From HGM13634 sp045537285 (GTDB lineage Bacteria > Bacillota > Clostridia > TANB77 > CAG-508): a stretch of 64,000 bases of DNA. Each line of letters opens with the position of its first letter. Within the stretch, counting starts at the first letter, position 1. Both the position numbers and the translations under genes were made by a program. A model generated the notes under the pieces. It was not told the DNA's origin. It saw only the letters and a program-made list of their open reading frames with translations, and did not search any database. Location: assembly GCA_045537285.1 (NCBI GenBank), contig JAZSPC010000050.1, positions 55,285 through 119,284 of the forward strand. Direction: 5' to 3'. Positions 25,020 through 32,190 of this stretch are shown piece after piece.

Positions 25020-26099
25020 ATGTGGGGAGATATAGCAATAGCATTTGTGTTAGCCTTTATAACCACATTTGTTGTAACACCATATACTATAAAACTTGCA
25101 AAGAGAATAGGGGCAGTAGATACACCAAAAGATGCAAGAAGAATAAATAAAATAACAATGCCTAGACTAGGTGGCCTAGCTATTATAGCTGGATTTTTAG
25201 TATCAATTATTTATTTATTAATAATATTAAGTGTAGAAAATACAATTAATTTATTAGAAGATAATAATCATTTGAAATTGTTAGGATTTTTAATTGGTGG
25301 ATTAATAATTTCAGTTGTTTGCTTTATAGATGATTTAAAGAATTTACCACCAATGGTTAAGTTATCAGCTCAAATATTAGCAGCGATAGTAGTTGTTGGA
25401 TTTGGATTAAGAATTGAAAATATAAATATTCCATTTTTATATAAGATTGGACTTCCAAATGCATTTTCAATAATATTAACAATTGGTTGGATAGTAGGGA
25501 TAACAAATGCAATTAATCTAATTGATGGACTAGACGGACTATCATCAGGGGTAGCATTAATATCTTGTATATCAATGCTTATAATATTTGCTTTAAATGC
25601 TTCACCAATTATAGCAATATTATTAATAACAGCATTAGCAGGAGCTTTAAGTGGATTTTTACCATTTAATTTTAATCCGGCAAAAACATTTATGGGAGAT
25701 GCTGGTTCAAACTTTTTAGGATATTGTCTAGCAGTTATATCAATATTTGGAGTAGCTAAAACATATACATTAGTAGTTATAGTAACACCACTTATTGTTT
25801 TAGCATTGCCAGTGGTAGATACACTTGTAGCAATAGTAAGAAGAACAATAAAAGGTAAATCATTAAAAGCTATTATGAAACCAGATAAAGGACATTTACA
25901 CCATACATTATTAAATCATGGATTTACACAAAAAGAAGCGGTATTTATGATGTATGCAATTACAGCAGCATTAGGATTATTTGCAATAGTATTAATGGAA
26001 AGTAATATCTGGAAAGCGATTTCATTCTTATTAATGCTAATTGCAGTATTAGCAATAGGTTATAGAAGTTTCAAAAAAGAAGATGAAGAAATAAAATAA
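25020..26099 (+). CDS. tagO: undecaprenyl-phosphate sugar-1-phosphate transferase (TagO/WecA family)
   Basis: 359 aa polytopic membrane protein of the MraY/WecA superfamily. Motifs are MPRLGGLAI (about residues 48-56), FIDDLKNLPP with the catalytic-type Asp pair (about 101-110), NLIDGLDGLSSG (about 167-178), and KGHLHH near 290. It moves a UDP-sugar 1-phosphate (usually GlcNAc) onto undecaprenyl phosphate, starting teichoic acid or other wall glycan synthesis. The HH pair in the last cytoplasmic loop supports the WecA/TagO subfamily over MraY. AAGGAG lies before the ATG, 15 bases after rpiB. Confidence 0.88.
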   Translation: MWGDIAIAFVLAFITTFVVTPYTIKLAKRIGAVDTPKDARRINKITMPRLGGLAIIAGFLVSIIYLLIILSVENTINLLEDNNHLKLLGFLIGGLIISVVCFIDDLKNLPPMVKLSAQILAAIVVVGFGLRIENINIPFLYKIGLPNAFSIILTIGWIVGITNAINLIDGLDGLSSGVALISCISMLIIFALNASPIIAILLITALAGALSGFLPFNFNPAKTFMGDAGSNFLGYCLAVISIFGVAKTYTLVVIVTPLIVLALPVVDTLVAIVRRTIKGKSLKAIMKPDKGHLHHTLLNHGFTQKEAVFMMYAITAALGLFAIVLMESNIWKAISFLLMLIAVLAIGYRSFKKEDEEIK

Positions 26100-26117
26100 A
26101 AGAGAGAAGATGAAAAT

Positions 26118-27119
26118 ATGGAGAAAAAAAGAAGTTTAACAGGTGATAGACCAACAGGAAAAATGCACATAGGGCACTATTTTGGTTCGCTACAAAACAG
26201 AGTAAAAATTCAAGAAGATGAAAATATTGAACAATTTGTAATGATAGCAGATGTTCAAGCTCTAACAGACAATTTTAATAATCCTCAAAAAGTAAGAGAT
26301 AATGTATATCAAGTTTTACTTGATTATTTATCAGTTGGAATTGACCCTACTAAAACAACAATATTTTTGCAATCAATGATACCAGAAATTGCAGAACTTA
26401 CAGTGTTTTATTCTAACTTAGTTACAATATCAAGGCTACAAAGGAATCCAACAGTTAAAACCGAAATAGCTCAAAAGAAAGAGTTATTTGGAGAAAGTGT
26501 AACATATGGATTTTTAGGATATCCTGTTAGCCAAGCAGCTGATATTACAGCATTTGGTGGAGATATAGTCCCAGCAGGAGAAGACCAAGAACCATTAATA
26601 GAACAATGTAGGGAAATAGTAAGAAAATTTAATAGTATTTATGGAGATACGTTAAAAGAGCCAGAAATAGTATTAAGTAATCATAAAAGAATAAAAGGGT
26701 TAGATGGAAACGAGAAGATGGGTAAATCATTAGGAAATGCTATTTACCTATCAGATTCAGATGAAGAAATATCTAAAAAAGTAATGGGATCATTAACAGA
26801 CCCGGGAAGAATAACAAAAGATACAAAAGGAAATCCTGATATATGTATGGTAGCATATTATCATAATTTATTCAGTAAAGGCGAAGTAGAAACTGTATGC
26901 GAAGAATGTAAAGCAGGAAATAGAGGTTGTGTTGCTTGTAAAAAACAATTAATACAAAATATTATAAAAGAACTAGCACCATTAAGAGAAAGAAGAAAAT
27001 ACTATGAAGAAAGACCAGAAGAATTAAAGAAAATTCTAATGGAAGGAACAGCAAAAGCAAGAGAAGAAGCAAAGAAAACGATGCAGAAAGTTAAAGAAGC
27101 TATGAAACTAGATTATTAA
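26118..27119 (+). CDS. trpS: tryptophan--tRNA ligase with a probable [4Fe-4S] site
   Basis: 333 aa class I synthetase. The HIGH motif appears as MHIGH (about residues 16-20) and KMSKS as KMGKS (about 200-204). Near the C-terminus four cysteines form C243-x20-C264-x6-C271-x2-C274, with an extra Cys261. This closely follows the C-x22-C-x6-C-x2-C cluster of Thermotoga maritima TrpRS, which binds a [4Fe-4S] cluster in the anticodon-recognition region. The cluster here is inferred from spacing. It follows the tagO-type gene by 18 bases; no T-box leader is present. Confidence 0.95.
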   Translation: MEKKRSLTGDRPTGKMHIGHYFGSLQNRVKIQEDENIEQFVMIADVQALTDNFNNPQKVRDNVYQVLLDYLSVGIDPTKTTIFLQSMIPEIAELTVFYSNLVTISRLQRNPTVKTEIAQKKELFGESVTYGFLGYPVSQAADITAFGGDIVPAGEDQEPLIEQCREIVRKFNSIYGDTLKEPEIVLSNHKRIKGLDGNEKMGKSLGNAIYLSDSDEEISKKVMGSLTDPGRITKDTKGNPDICMVAYYHNLFSKGEVETVCEECKAGNRGCVACKKQLIQNIIKELAPLRERRKYYEERPEELKKILMEGTAKAREEAKKTMQKVKEAMKLDY

Positions 27120-27131
27120 ACAAATAAAAAC

Positions 27132-27160
27132 TTGAAATCGACATAAAATTATGATACAAT
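27132..27160 (+). promoter_or_regulatory. promoter of obg
   Basis: -35 TTGAAA (27132-27137), 17-bp spacer, -10 TACAAT (27155-27160), extended TGA. Confidence 0.7.
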
Positions 27161-27201
27161 ATTAGAGTTAATTTTATCAAGAAATAGAACAAATAAAAAC
27201 T

Positions 27202-27233
27202 AGCAGATGATTTTATTAACAATCATCTGCTTT
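27202..27233 (+). promoter_or_regulatory. leader hairpin between the obg promoter and obg
   Basis: 11-bp stem AGCAGATGATT / AATCATCTGCT with loop TTATTAAC and a short TTT. It lies downstream of the promoter and 33 bp before the obg start, so it would be in the obg 5' leader as a weak attenuator or stabilising structure. Confidence 0.5.
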
Positions 27234-27266
27234 CAATTAAAACAAAATTTTCAAAGGAGAATGAAA

Positions 27267-28544
27267 ATGTTTATAGATTACGTAAAAATTATAGCTAAAT
27301 CAGGAAATGGTGGAAATGGTGCAGTTACATTTAGACGTGAAAAATATGTAGCAGCTGGTGGACCAGATGGTGGAGACGGCGGTCGTGGCGGTAGCATATA
27401 TTTCACAGTTGACCCAGATATGAATACTTTACTTGATTTTAGATTCAAAAGAAAATTTCATGCAGAAGATGGTAAAAATGGTGAAGGTGGTCACAGATTT
27501 GGTAAAAGTGGAGAAGACCTATATATTAAAGTTCCAGCCGGTACAATAGTAAAAGATGCAGAAACAGGAAAAGTAGTTGTAGATTTATCTGAAAAAGGAC
27601 AAACTGAATTGATTTTACCAGGTGGACGTGGAGGAAAAGGAAATTCACATTTTGCCACATCTACTAGACAAGCTCCAAGATTTGCAAGAGATGGAGAAAA
27701 AGGAATAGAAAAAGAATTTATCTTAGAATTAAAACTTTTAGCAGATGTTGGACTTTTAGGTTTCCCTAATGTAGGTAAATCAACATTTATATCAAAAGTA
27801 ACTTCTGCAAAACCTAAAATAGCAGATTATCACTTTACAACATTAGTTCCTAATTTAGGAGTTGTAAAAGGAGAATTTGGAGATAGTTTTGTTATAGCTG
27901 ATATTCCAGGAATTATAGAAGGTGCAAGTGAAGGTACAGGATTAGGACTTCAATTTTTAAGACATATAGAAAGAACACGATTATTATTACATTTCTTAGA
28001 TGTATCTGGAAGTGAAGGAAGAAATCCAGTAGAAGATTTTGAAATTATAAATACAGAGTTGAAGAAATATAGTGAAAAATTATCTACTAGAAAACAAGTA
28101 ATAGTTGCTAATAAAATTGATGTTATGCAAGATGATTCTTTATGCCAAGAAGTAGAAAAGTTAGCAAAAGATAAAGGAATAGAAATATTTAAAATATCTG
28201 CTGCTACTGGTGAAGGTATAAAAGAATTAATGAAAGTAATTTCTAAACTTTTAAAAGAACTTCCAAAAGAAGAAACAATTGAAGCTTCTGATGAAAGAGT
28301 AGTCTATACTTTAAAAGATGATAAAGAAGAATTTAAAGTTGAAATTATAGATGGAGAGTATGTTGTATCAGGACCAGCAATTGAAAGATTAATGGGAAGA
28401 GTAAATATACAAGATAATGAATCTATGCATTATTTCCAAAAACAATTAAACCAATTAGGTATAGAAGCTAAACTTAAAGCAATGGGAATAAAAGAAGGAG
28501 ATTCTGTAAAAATGCTTGAATGGGAATTCGAGTGGTATAACTAA
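27267..28544 (+). CDS. obg: GTPase Obg/CgtA
   Basis: 425 aa. Glycine-rich Obg fold (about residues 1-158, with GGDGGRGG), G domain with P-loop GFPNVGKST (about 167-175), DIPG and NKID, and a C-terminal OCT domain (about 345-425) typical of Firmicute Obg. It is an essential GTPase linked to ribosome assembly and, in Bacillus, to sporulation and stress signalling. ATG 27267 is chosen because AAAGGAG precedes it; the longer frame begins inside the leader hairpin. In many genomes obg follows rplU-rpmA; here it has its own promoter. Confidence 0.95.
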   Translation: MFIDYVKIIAKSGNGGNGAVTFRREKYVAAGGPDGGDGGRGGSIYFTVDPDMNTLLDFRFKRKFHAEDGKNGEGGHRFGKSGEDLYIKVPAGTIVKDAETGKVVVDLSEKGQTELILPGGRGGKGNSHFATSTRQAPRFARDGEKGIEKEFILELKLLADVGLLGFPNVGKSTFISKVTSAKPKIADYHFTTLVPNLGVVKGEFGDSFVIADIPGIIEGASEGTGLGLQFLRHIERTRLLLHFLDVSGSEGRNPVEDFEIINTELKKYSEKLSTRKQVIVANKIDVMQDDSLCQEVEKLAKDKGIEIFKISAATGEGIKELMKVISKLLKELPKEETIEASDERVVYTLKDDKEEFKVEIIDGEYVVSGPAIERLMGRVNIQDNESMHYFQKQLNQLGIEAKLKAMGIKEGDSVKMLEWEFEWYN

Positions 28545-28557
28545 AAATAAGAATTTT

Positions 28558-28601
28558 AAAAAATGTCAAACTTTTTTCGAAAATTTGTTTGACATTTTTT
28601 T
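28558..28601 (+). terminator. obg terminator overlapping the lexA -35
   Basis: 14-bp stem AAAAAATGTCAAAC / GTTTGACATTTTTT (28558-28571 and 28587-28600), then T. The 3' arm contains TTGACA, which is the -35 of the lexA promoter. Confidence 0.85.
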
Positions 28602-28617
28602 GTTCGTATGATATTAT
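28589..28617 (+). promoter_or_regulatory. sigma-A promoter of lexA
   Basis: -35 TTGACA (28589-28594), 17-bp spacer, -10 TATTAT (28612-28617), extended TGA. I found no complete GAAC-N4-GTTC SOS box here; GTTC at 28602-28605 is a half site at most. Confidence 0.75.
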
Positions 28618-28648
28618 ATCCTTGTATAAAAAATAGGGAGGTTTTTAA

Positions 28649-29302
28649 ATGGCAAAAAAAGATCCAAGTGTTTTAAATAAAAGAGAAAGAGCAATATTAG
28701 ATTATATAGAAAAACAAGCAAAAATAAATGGGTACCCACCATCAGTTAGAGAAATAGGTAAATCAGTAGGTTTAAAATCAACAGCAACTGTTCATGGCTA
28801 TTTAGCAAAATTAGAAGAAAAAGGATATATTAAAAAAGAATCTCAAAAAGGAAGAACTTTAAAATTATTAAAAGGAAGTTCTGGGAAGGCACCAGTAGAT
28901 TCATCAAAAGATTTTTATACAAATAAAGAAATGGTAGAAGTACCAGTTATAGGAAAAATTACAGCAGGTGCACCAATACTAGCAGTAGAAAATATTACAG
29001 ATACATTTCCAATTCCAATAGACTTTGTTGGAAACTGTGAAAGCTTTATGCTTACAGTTAGAGGAGAAAGTATGATAGAAGCAGGTATTTTAGATGGAGA
29101 CTATATATTAGTTAAAAAACAAAATACAGCAAATAATGGAGAAATAGTTGTAGCATTAATAGATGATGAGGCAACAGTAAAAACTTTCTATAAAGAAAAA
29201 GACCATATAAGATTACAACCAGAAAACTCTACAATGGATCCAATAATAGTGCCAGATTGCAAAATACTTGGTAAAGTTGGGGGCGTATTTAGAAAAATGT
29301 AA
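28649..29302 (+). CDS. lexA: SOS repressor LexA
   Basis: 217 aa. N-terminal winged helix (about residues 9-62) with the recognition helix in STATVHGYLAKLEEKGYI, a linker, and an S24 autoprotease domain. The cleavage bond is Ala106-Gly107, and the catalytic dyad is Ser141 (GESMIEAG) and Lys178 (ATVKTF). It represses DNA-damage genes until RecA filaments trigger self-cleavage. GGGAGG precedes the ATG. It is monocistronic. Confidence 0.96.
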   Translation: MAKKDPSVLNKRERAILDYIEKQAKINGYPPSVREIGKSVGLKSTATVHGYLAKLEEKGYIKKESQKGRTLKLLKGSSGKAPVDSSKDFYTNKEMVEVPVIGKITAGAPILAVENITDTFPIPIDFVGNCESFMLTVRGESMIEAGILDGDYILVKKQNTANNGEIVVALIDDEATVKTFYKEKDHIRLQPENSTMDPIIVPDCKILGKVGGVFRKM

Positions 29303-29309
29303 TTATAGT

Positions 29310-29341
29310 AACACGGAAGTATTTTCTTTCGTGTTATTTTT
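29310..29341 (+). terminator. lexA terminator
   Basis: Stem AACACGGAAG / CTTTCGTGTT with one mismatch, then a T-rich tail. Confidence 0.75.
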
Positions 29342-29362
29342 ATATTTAAAATAATTCCAACA

Positions 29363-29394
29363 AAAAACTCGAAAGTATAAACTTTCGAGTTTTT
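29363..29394 (-). terminator. rplM-rpsI terminator (works in both directions)
   Basis: Perfect 14-bp stem AAAAACTCGAAAGT / ACTTTCGAGTTTTT with an ATAA loop, just after the rpsI stop on the minus strand. Confidence 0.85.
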
Positions 29395-29411
29395 GTATAT
29401 ATAAATAAATT

Positions 29412-29819
29412 CTATCTCTTTGAGAATTGTGGTGCACGTCTAGCTTTTTTAAGACCGTATTTTTTTCTTTCTTTCATTCTTGGATCTCTTGTTAAGAATC
29501 CGTTTGATTTTAGTTCTGGTCTGTATTCACCATTTGCTTCTAATAAAGCTCTTGATATACCATGACGGATAGCTCCGGCTTGACCTGTAAATCCTCCACC
29601 TGTAACTTTAACAATTACATCATATTTAGTTAAAGTATTAGTAGCAACTAATGGTTGTTTAACAACAACTTTTAATGTTTCTAATCCTAAATATTCATCT
29701 ATATCTTTTCCGTTGATAGTTATTTTTCCAGTTCCTTCAACTAATCTAACTCTTGCTATTGAGCTTTTTCTTCTACCAGTTCCGTAAAATACTATTTTTT
29801 CTGATTTAGCTTTAGCCAT
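29412..29819 (-). CDS. rpsI: 30S ribosomal protein S9
   Basis: 135 aa. FYGTGRRKSSIARVRL at the start, the GGGFTGQAGAIRHGISRAL block in the middle and the C-terminal PQFSKR tail that reaches the P-site tRNA are all typical. AAGGAGG precedes the ATG. It lies 24 bases after rplM; the pair is the conserved L13-S9 operon. Confidence 0.97.
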   Translation of the reverse strand: MAKAKSEKIVFYGTGRRKSSIARVRLVEGTGKITINGKDIDEYLGLETLKVVVKQPLVATNTLTKYDVIVKVTGGGFTGQAGAIRHGISRALLEANGEYRPELKSNGFLTRDPRMKERKKYGLKKARRAPQFSKR

Positions 29820-29843
29820 TTATTTTTCCTCCTTATATTCTAA

Positions 29844-30278
29844 TTAAAAATTCCAAGTTTCTGGTTTTTGTGCTGCATTTTCATGTTCACTACCAGCATA
29901 TACTCTTAATTTCTTTAATTGTGCTGCTCCTAATTTTGTATGTGGAAGCATTCCTTTTATTGCTAACATCATAGCTTTTTCAGGATTATTTGCTAACATA
30001 TCTTTTGCAGAAACTTCTGCCATTCCACCGATATGTCCTGAATGATGTCTATAAGTTTTTTGATTTAATTTGTTTCCTGTTAAAATAACTTCGCTACAGT
30101 TAAGAACTATAACGTGATCTCCAACATCTATATTTGGTGTAAATGTTGGTTTGTGTTTTCCTCTTAATAATTTAGCAGCTTCTGTTGCAACTCTACCTAA
30201 AGGTTTGTTTGCTGCATCAATTATATACCATTTACTTTCTATCTCATTTTTCTTTGCACTATATGTAGTATTATTCAT
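29844..30278 (-). CDS. rplM: 50S ribosomal protein L13
   Basis: 144 aa. WYIIDAANKPLGRVATEAAKLLRGKHKP (start shown in part as WYIIDA), YRHHSGHIGG and the MLPHTKLG segment mark L13, an early-assembling large-subunit protein. GGAGGG precedes the ATG. The 5' leader contains a 13-bp hairpin (30322-30357) that may be the L13 autoregulatory element. Confidence 0.97.
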   Translation of the reverse strand: MNNTTYSAKKNEIESKWYIIDAANKPLGRVATEAAKLLRGKHKPTFTPNIDVGDHVIVLNCSEVILTGNKLNQKTYRHHSGHIGGMAEVSAKDMLANNPEKAMMLAIKGMLPHTKLGAAQLKKLRVYAGSEHENAAQKPETWNF

Positions 30279-30321
30279 GGTAAAAATTACCCTCCATTCA
30301 TTATTATAATTATTAATTAAT

Positions 30322-30357
30322 ATAAACTACAACTACCGGGGAGAAGTTATAATTTAT
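30322..30357 (-). promoter_or_regulatory. candidate L13 leader hairpin
   Basis: In the rplM leader the arms ATAAATTATAACT and AGTTGTAGTTTAT (minus strand) pair over 13 positions, two as G-U, around a C/G-rich loop TCTCCCCGGT. It is in the position of the Firmicute L13-leader element, where L13 is thought to repress its own operon. The match to that family is by position and shape only. Confidence 0.45.
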
Positions 30358-30381
30358 ATTTGAATATTAAAATACCAATAT

Positions 30382-30410
30382 ATTCTAATACAAAAACAAA
30401 AAAAAGTCAA
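30382..30410 (-). promoter_or_regulatory. sigma-A promoter of rplM-rpsI
   Basis: Minus strand: -35 TTGACT (30405-30410), 17-bp spacer, -10 TAGAAT (30382-30387). Only 18 bp separate this -35 from the divergent infC -35. Confidence 0.75.
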
Positions 30411-30428
30411 CAATTTTAAAGAAAAAAC

Positions 30429-30457
30429 TTGACTTTATCTAAAAAATGTTGTAATAT
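30429..30457 (+). promoter_or_regulatory. sigma-A promoter of infC-rpmI-rplT
   Basis: -35 TTGACT (30429-30434), 17-bp spacer, -10 TAATAT (30452-30457). Confidence 0.75.
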
Positions 30458-30463
30458 ATTAAT

Positions 30464-30600
30464 ATTGAAAAGCAGAAGTCATCCACTTCTCACCTTAACT
30501 AATTGAAGGAAAAGGTAAATGAAATATTAATTTTATAAATATTTTATTAGTGGTGGATTGATTTTAATATCAATCTATTTTTTGTTTTTTAAAGTACATT
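30464..30600 (+). promoter_or_regulatory. L20-type autoregulatory leader of the infC operon
   Basis: The leader carries the CCACTTCTCACCTTA segment (30483-30497) that I know from Firmicute infC leaders, where L20 binds. ATCCAC (30481-30486) can pair with GTGGAT (30553-30558) as an antiterminator helix. The competing terminator hairpin GATTGAT / ATCAATC is at 30556-30575 followed by a T-rich run (to 30590). In Bacillus excess L20 favours termination. The role here is by homology of layout. Confidence 0.75.
30556..30589 (+). terminator. leader terminator of the L20 element
   Basis: 7-bp stem GATTGAT / ATCAATC, loop TTTAAT, followed by TATTTTTTGTTTTT. It lies upstream of the infC start and overlaps the strand needed for the antiterminator helix. 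Confidence 0.75.
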
Positions 30601-30614
30601 TAGGAGGTGTTAAT

Positions 30615-31121
30615 ATAAAACAAGAATTACCAATCAATGAAAAAATAAGATTAAGAGAAGTCCAAGTTATAGATGAACAAGGACAAAAACTAGGAATAAT
30701 GTCATCAAACGAAGCGTTAGATATAGCTTTTGAGAAGAAATTAGACTTAGTATTAGTTGCTCCCAATGGAAACCCACCAGTTTGTAGAATAATGAACTAT
30801 GGTAAATATAAATTTGAGCAAGCTAAAAAAGAAAAAGAGGCTAAAAAGAAACAAAAAGTTTCAGAAGTAAAAGAAATAAGAATTACACCAAACACAGAAG
30901 AACATGATTTTAATTTTAAAGCTAAAAATGCTAGAAAGTTCTTAGAAGACGGCTGTAAAGTTAAAATAACAGTTAGATTTAGAGGAAGAGAATTAAATTA
31001 TGCAAAAGCTGGTGAGGACTTATTAAATAAATTCGCAGAAGAATTATCAGATGTTTCTAATTTAGACAAAAAACCTTCATTAGAAGGAAAAAATATGTTT
31101 ATAATGCTATCTAGCAAATAA
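30615..31121 (+). CDS. infC: translation initiation factor IF-3, with a non-AUG (ATA) start
   Basis: 168 aa from the chosen start. AGGAGG (30602-30607) is placed 7 bases before ATA 30615, and no ATG or GTG lies in frame between; the conserved sequence KQELPINEKIRLREVQVID begins right there. The N-domain, basic linker (KKEKEAKKKQK) and C-domain (EIRITPNTEEHDFNFKAKN) are all typical. IF-3 rejects non-AUG starts, and infC genes with AUU or AUA starts use this for self-control. The upstream ATG at 30558 lies inside the leader terminator and was rejected. First gene of the infC-rpmI-rplT operon. Confidence 0.92.
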   Translation: MKQELPINEKIRLREVQVIDEQGQKLGIMSSNEALDIAFEKKLDLVLVAPNGNPPVCRIMNYGKYKFEQAKKEKEAKKKQKVSEVKEIRITPNTEEHDFNFKAKNARKFLEDGCKVKITVRFRGRELNYAKAGEDLLNKFAEELSDVSNLDKKPSLEGKNMFIMLSSK

Positions 31122-31149
31122 GATATAAATATTGGAAGGAGAAAAAACA

Positions 31150-31353
31150 ATGGCAAAATTAAAAACAAATAAAGCTGCTAAAAAAAGATATAGTTTAACA
31201 GCAACAGGAAAAGTAAAAAGAACAAAAGCTAATAGAAGACATTTATTAGCAAACAAAACTACTAGACAAAAAAAATCTGGTAAAATACAAAACGCTTACG
31301 CAGATAAAACTTGTGAAGCAGGAATTAAAAAATTATTACCATATGGTAACTAG
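31150..31353 (+). CDS. rpmI: 50S ribosomal protein L35
   Basis: 67 aa from ATG 31150, which follows GGAAGGAG; the in-frame ATG at 31132 lacks a ribosome site. MAKLKTNKAAKKR at the N-terminus and the very basic composition are typical. Middle gene of the infC operon. Confidence 0.96.
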   Translation: MAKLKTNKAAKKRYSLTATGKVKRTKANRRHLLANKTTRQKKSGKIQNAYADKTCEAGIKKLLPYGN

Positions 31354-31385
31354 AATGAAATTAGAAGTTAAAGGAGTGAAATAAA

Positions 31386-31736
31386 ATGGCAAGAGTAAAA
31401 ACAGCAAGAATTACAAGAAAAAAACATAAAAAAATATTAAAACAAGCAAAAGGATACTATGGTGCAAAAGGTTACAGATTTAGAATGGCTAAACAAGCTG
31501 TTATGAAATCTGGTATGTATGCATATATAGGAAGAAAAGATAAGAAAAGTGATTTTAGAAAATTATGGATAGCTAGAATTAATGCTGCTGCTAGAATGAA
31601 TGGTTTAACATATAGCACATTAATAGCTGGTCTAAAAAAAGCTAATGTTACAATAAACAGAAAAATGTTAGCAGAAGTAGCTGTATCAGATATGGAAGCT
31701 TTCGCTAAGATAGCTGAAATTGCTAAAAATGCATAA
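31386..31736 (+). CDS. rplT: 50S ribosomal protein L20
   Basis: 116 aa. A long basic N-terminal helix, then RDKK-type LWIARINAAARMNGLTYS and the C-terminal globular domain that in Bacillus binds the operon leader. It closes the infC operon and is the likely repressor of the leader at 30464-30600. Confidence 0.97.
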   Translation: MARVKTARITRKKHKKILKQAKGYYGAKGYRFRMAKQAVMKSGMYAYIGRKDKKSDFRKLWIARINAAARMNGLTYSTLIAGLKKANVTINRKMLAEVAVSDMEAFAKIAEIAKNA

Positions 31737-31751
31737 TTAATAAGTAAAATA

Positions 31752-31777
31752 AAAAGTGTATATAAATACACTTTTTT
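31752..31777. terminator. terminator between rplT and spoVAE
   Basis: 10-bp stem AAAAGTGTAT / ATACACTTTT with an ATAA loop and T tail; usable from both strands. Confidence 0.85.
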
Positions 31778-31780
31778 ATT

Positions 31781-32170
31781 TTACTGTTTTTTCATTTTAG
31801 GTTTTGAAATTAGAGCAGCAATATAACCGAAGAAAATTGCGGCCGCAATTCCTCCGGCAGCAGCTTTTGTTCCACCGATAAAAGCACCTACAAATCCATA
31901 TTGATCAACAGCTTCTTTGGCACCTTTTGCTAAGTTATATCCAAAACCAGTAAGAGGAACTGTTGCACCAGAACCTGCAAAGTTGACTAGATATTGATAT
32001 ATTCCTAATCCGCCTAAAACCGCACCTGCGGTTACATATATTACTAATATTCTGGCAGGAGTGAGTTTTGTTTTATCTATTAAAATTTGGCCTATTAAAC
32101 AAAGGGATCCCCCAACTAAAAATGCATATAATAATTGCATATAATCTAAATTTTGAAAAAAATCTGTCAT
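31781..32170 (-). CDS. spoVAE: stage V sporulation protein AE
   Basis: 129 aa, multi-helix membrane protein. GGSLCLIGQILIDKTKLTPA and the FAGSGATVPLTGFG motif match SpoVAE. Together with SpoVAC and SpoVAD it forms the channel that moves Ca-dipicolinic acid into the forespore and out at germination. Last gene of the minus-strand operon; 20 bases after spoVAD. Confidence 0.93.
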   Translation of the reverse strand: MTDFFQNLDYMQLLYAFLVGGSLCLIGQILIDKTKLTPARILVIYVTAGAVLGGLGIYQYLVNFAGSGATVPLTGFGYNLAKGAKEAVDQYGFVGAFIGGTKAAAGGIAAAIFFGYIAALISKPKMKKQ

Positions 32171-32190
32171 AAAAATTTTCCTTTCTACAA

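Noticed and set aside
26100..26117. T-box riboswitches before trpS, metG or gltX
   Set aside because: The spacers are only 18 to 61 bases, too short for a T-box, and no AGGGTGGNACCGCG-like element is present.
28602..28611. SOS box at lexA
   Set aside because: Only a half site GTTC is present, without the paired GAAC; it does not make an operator by itself.
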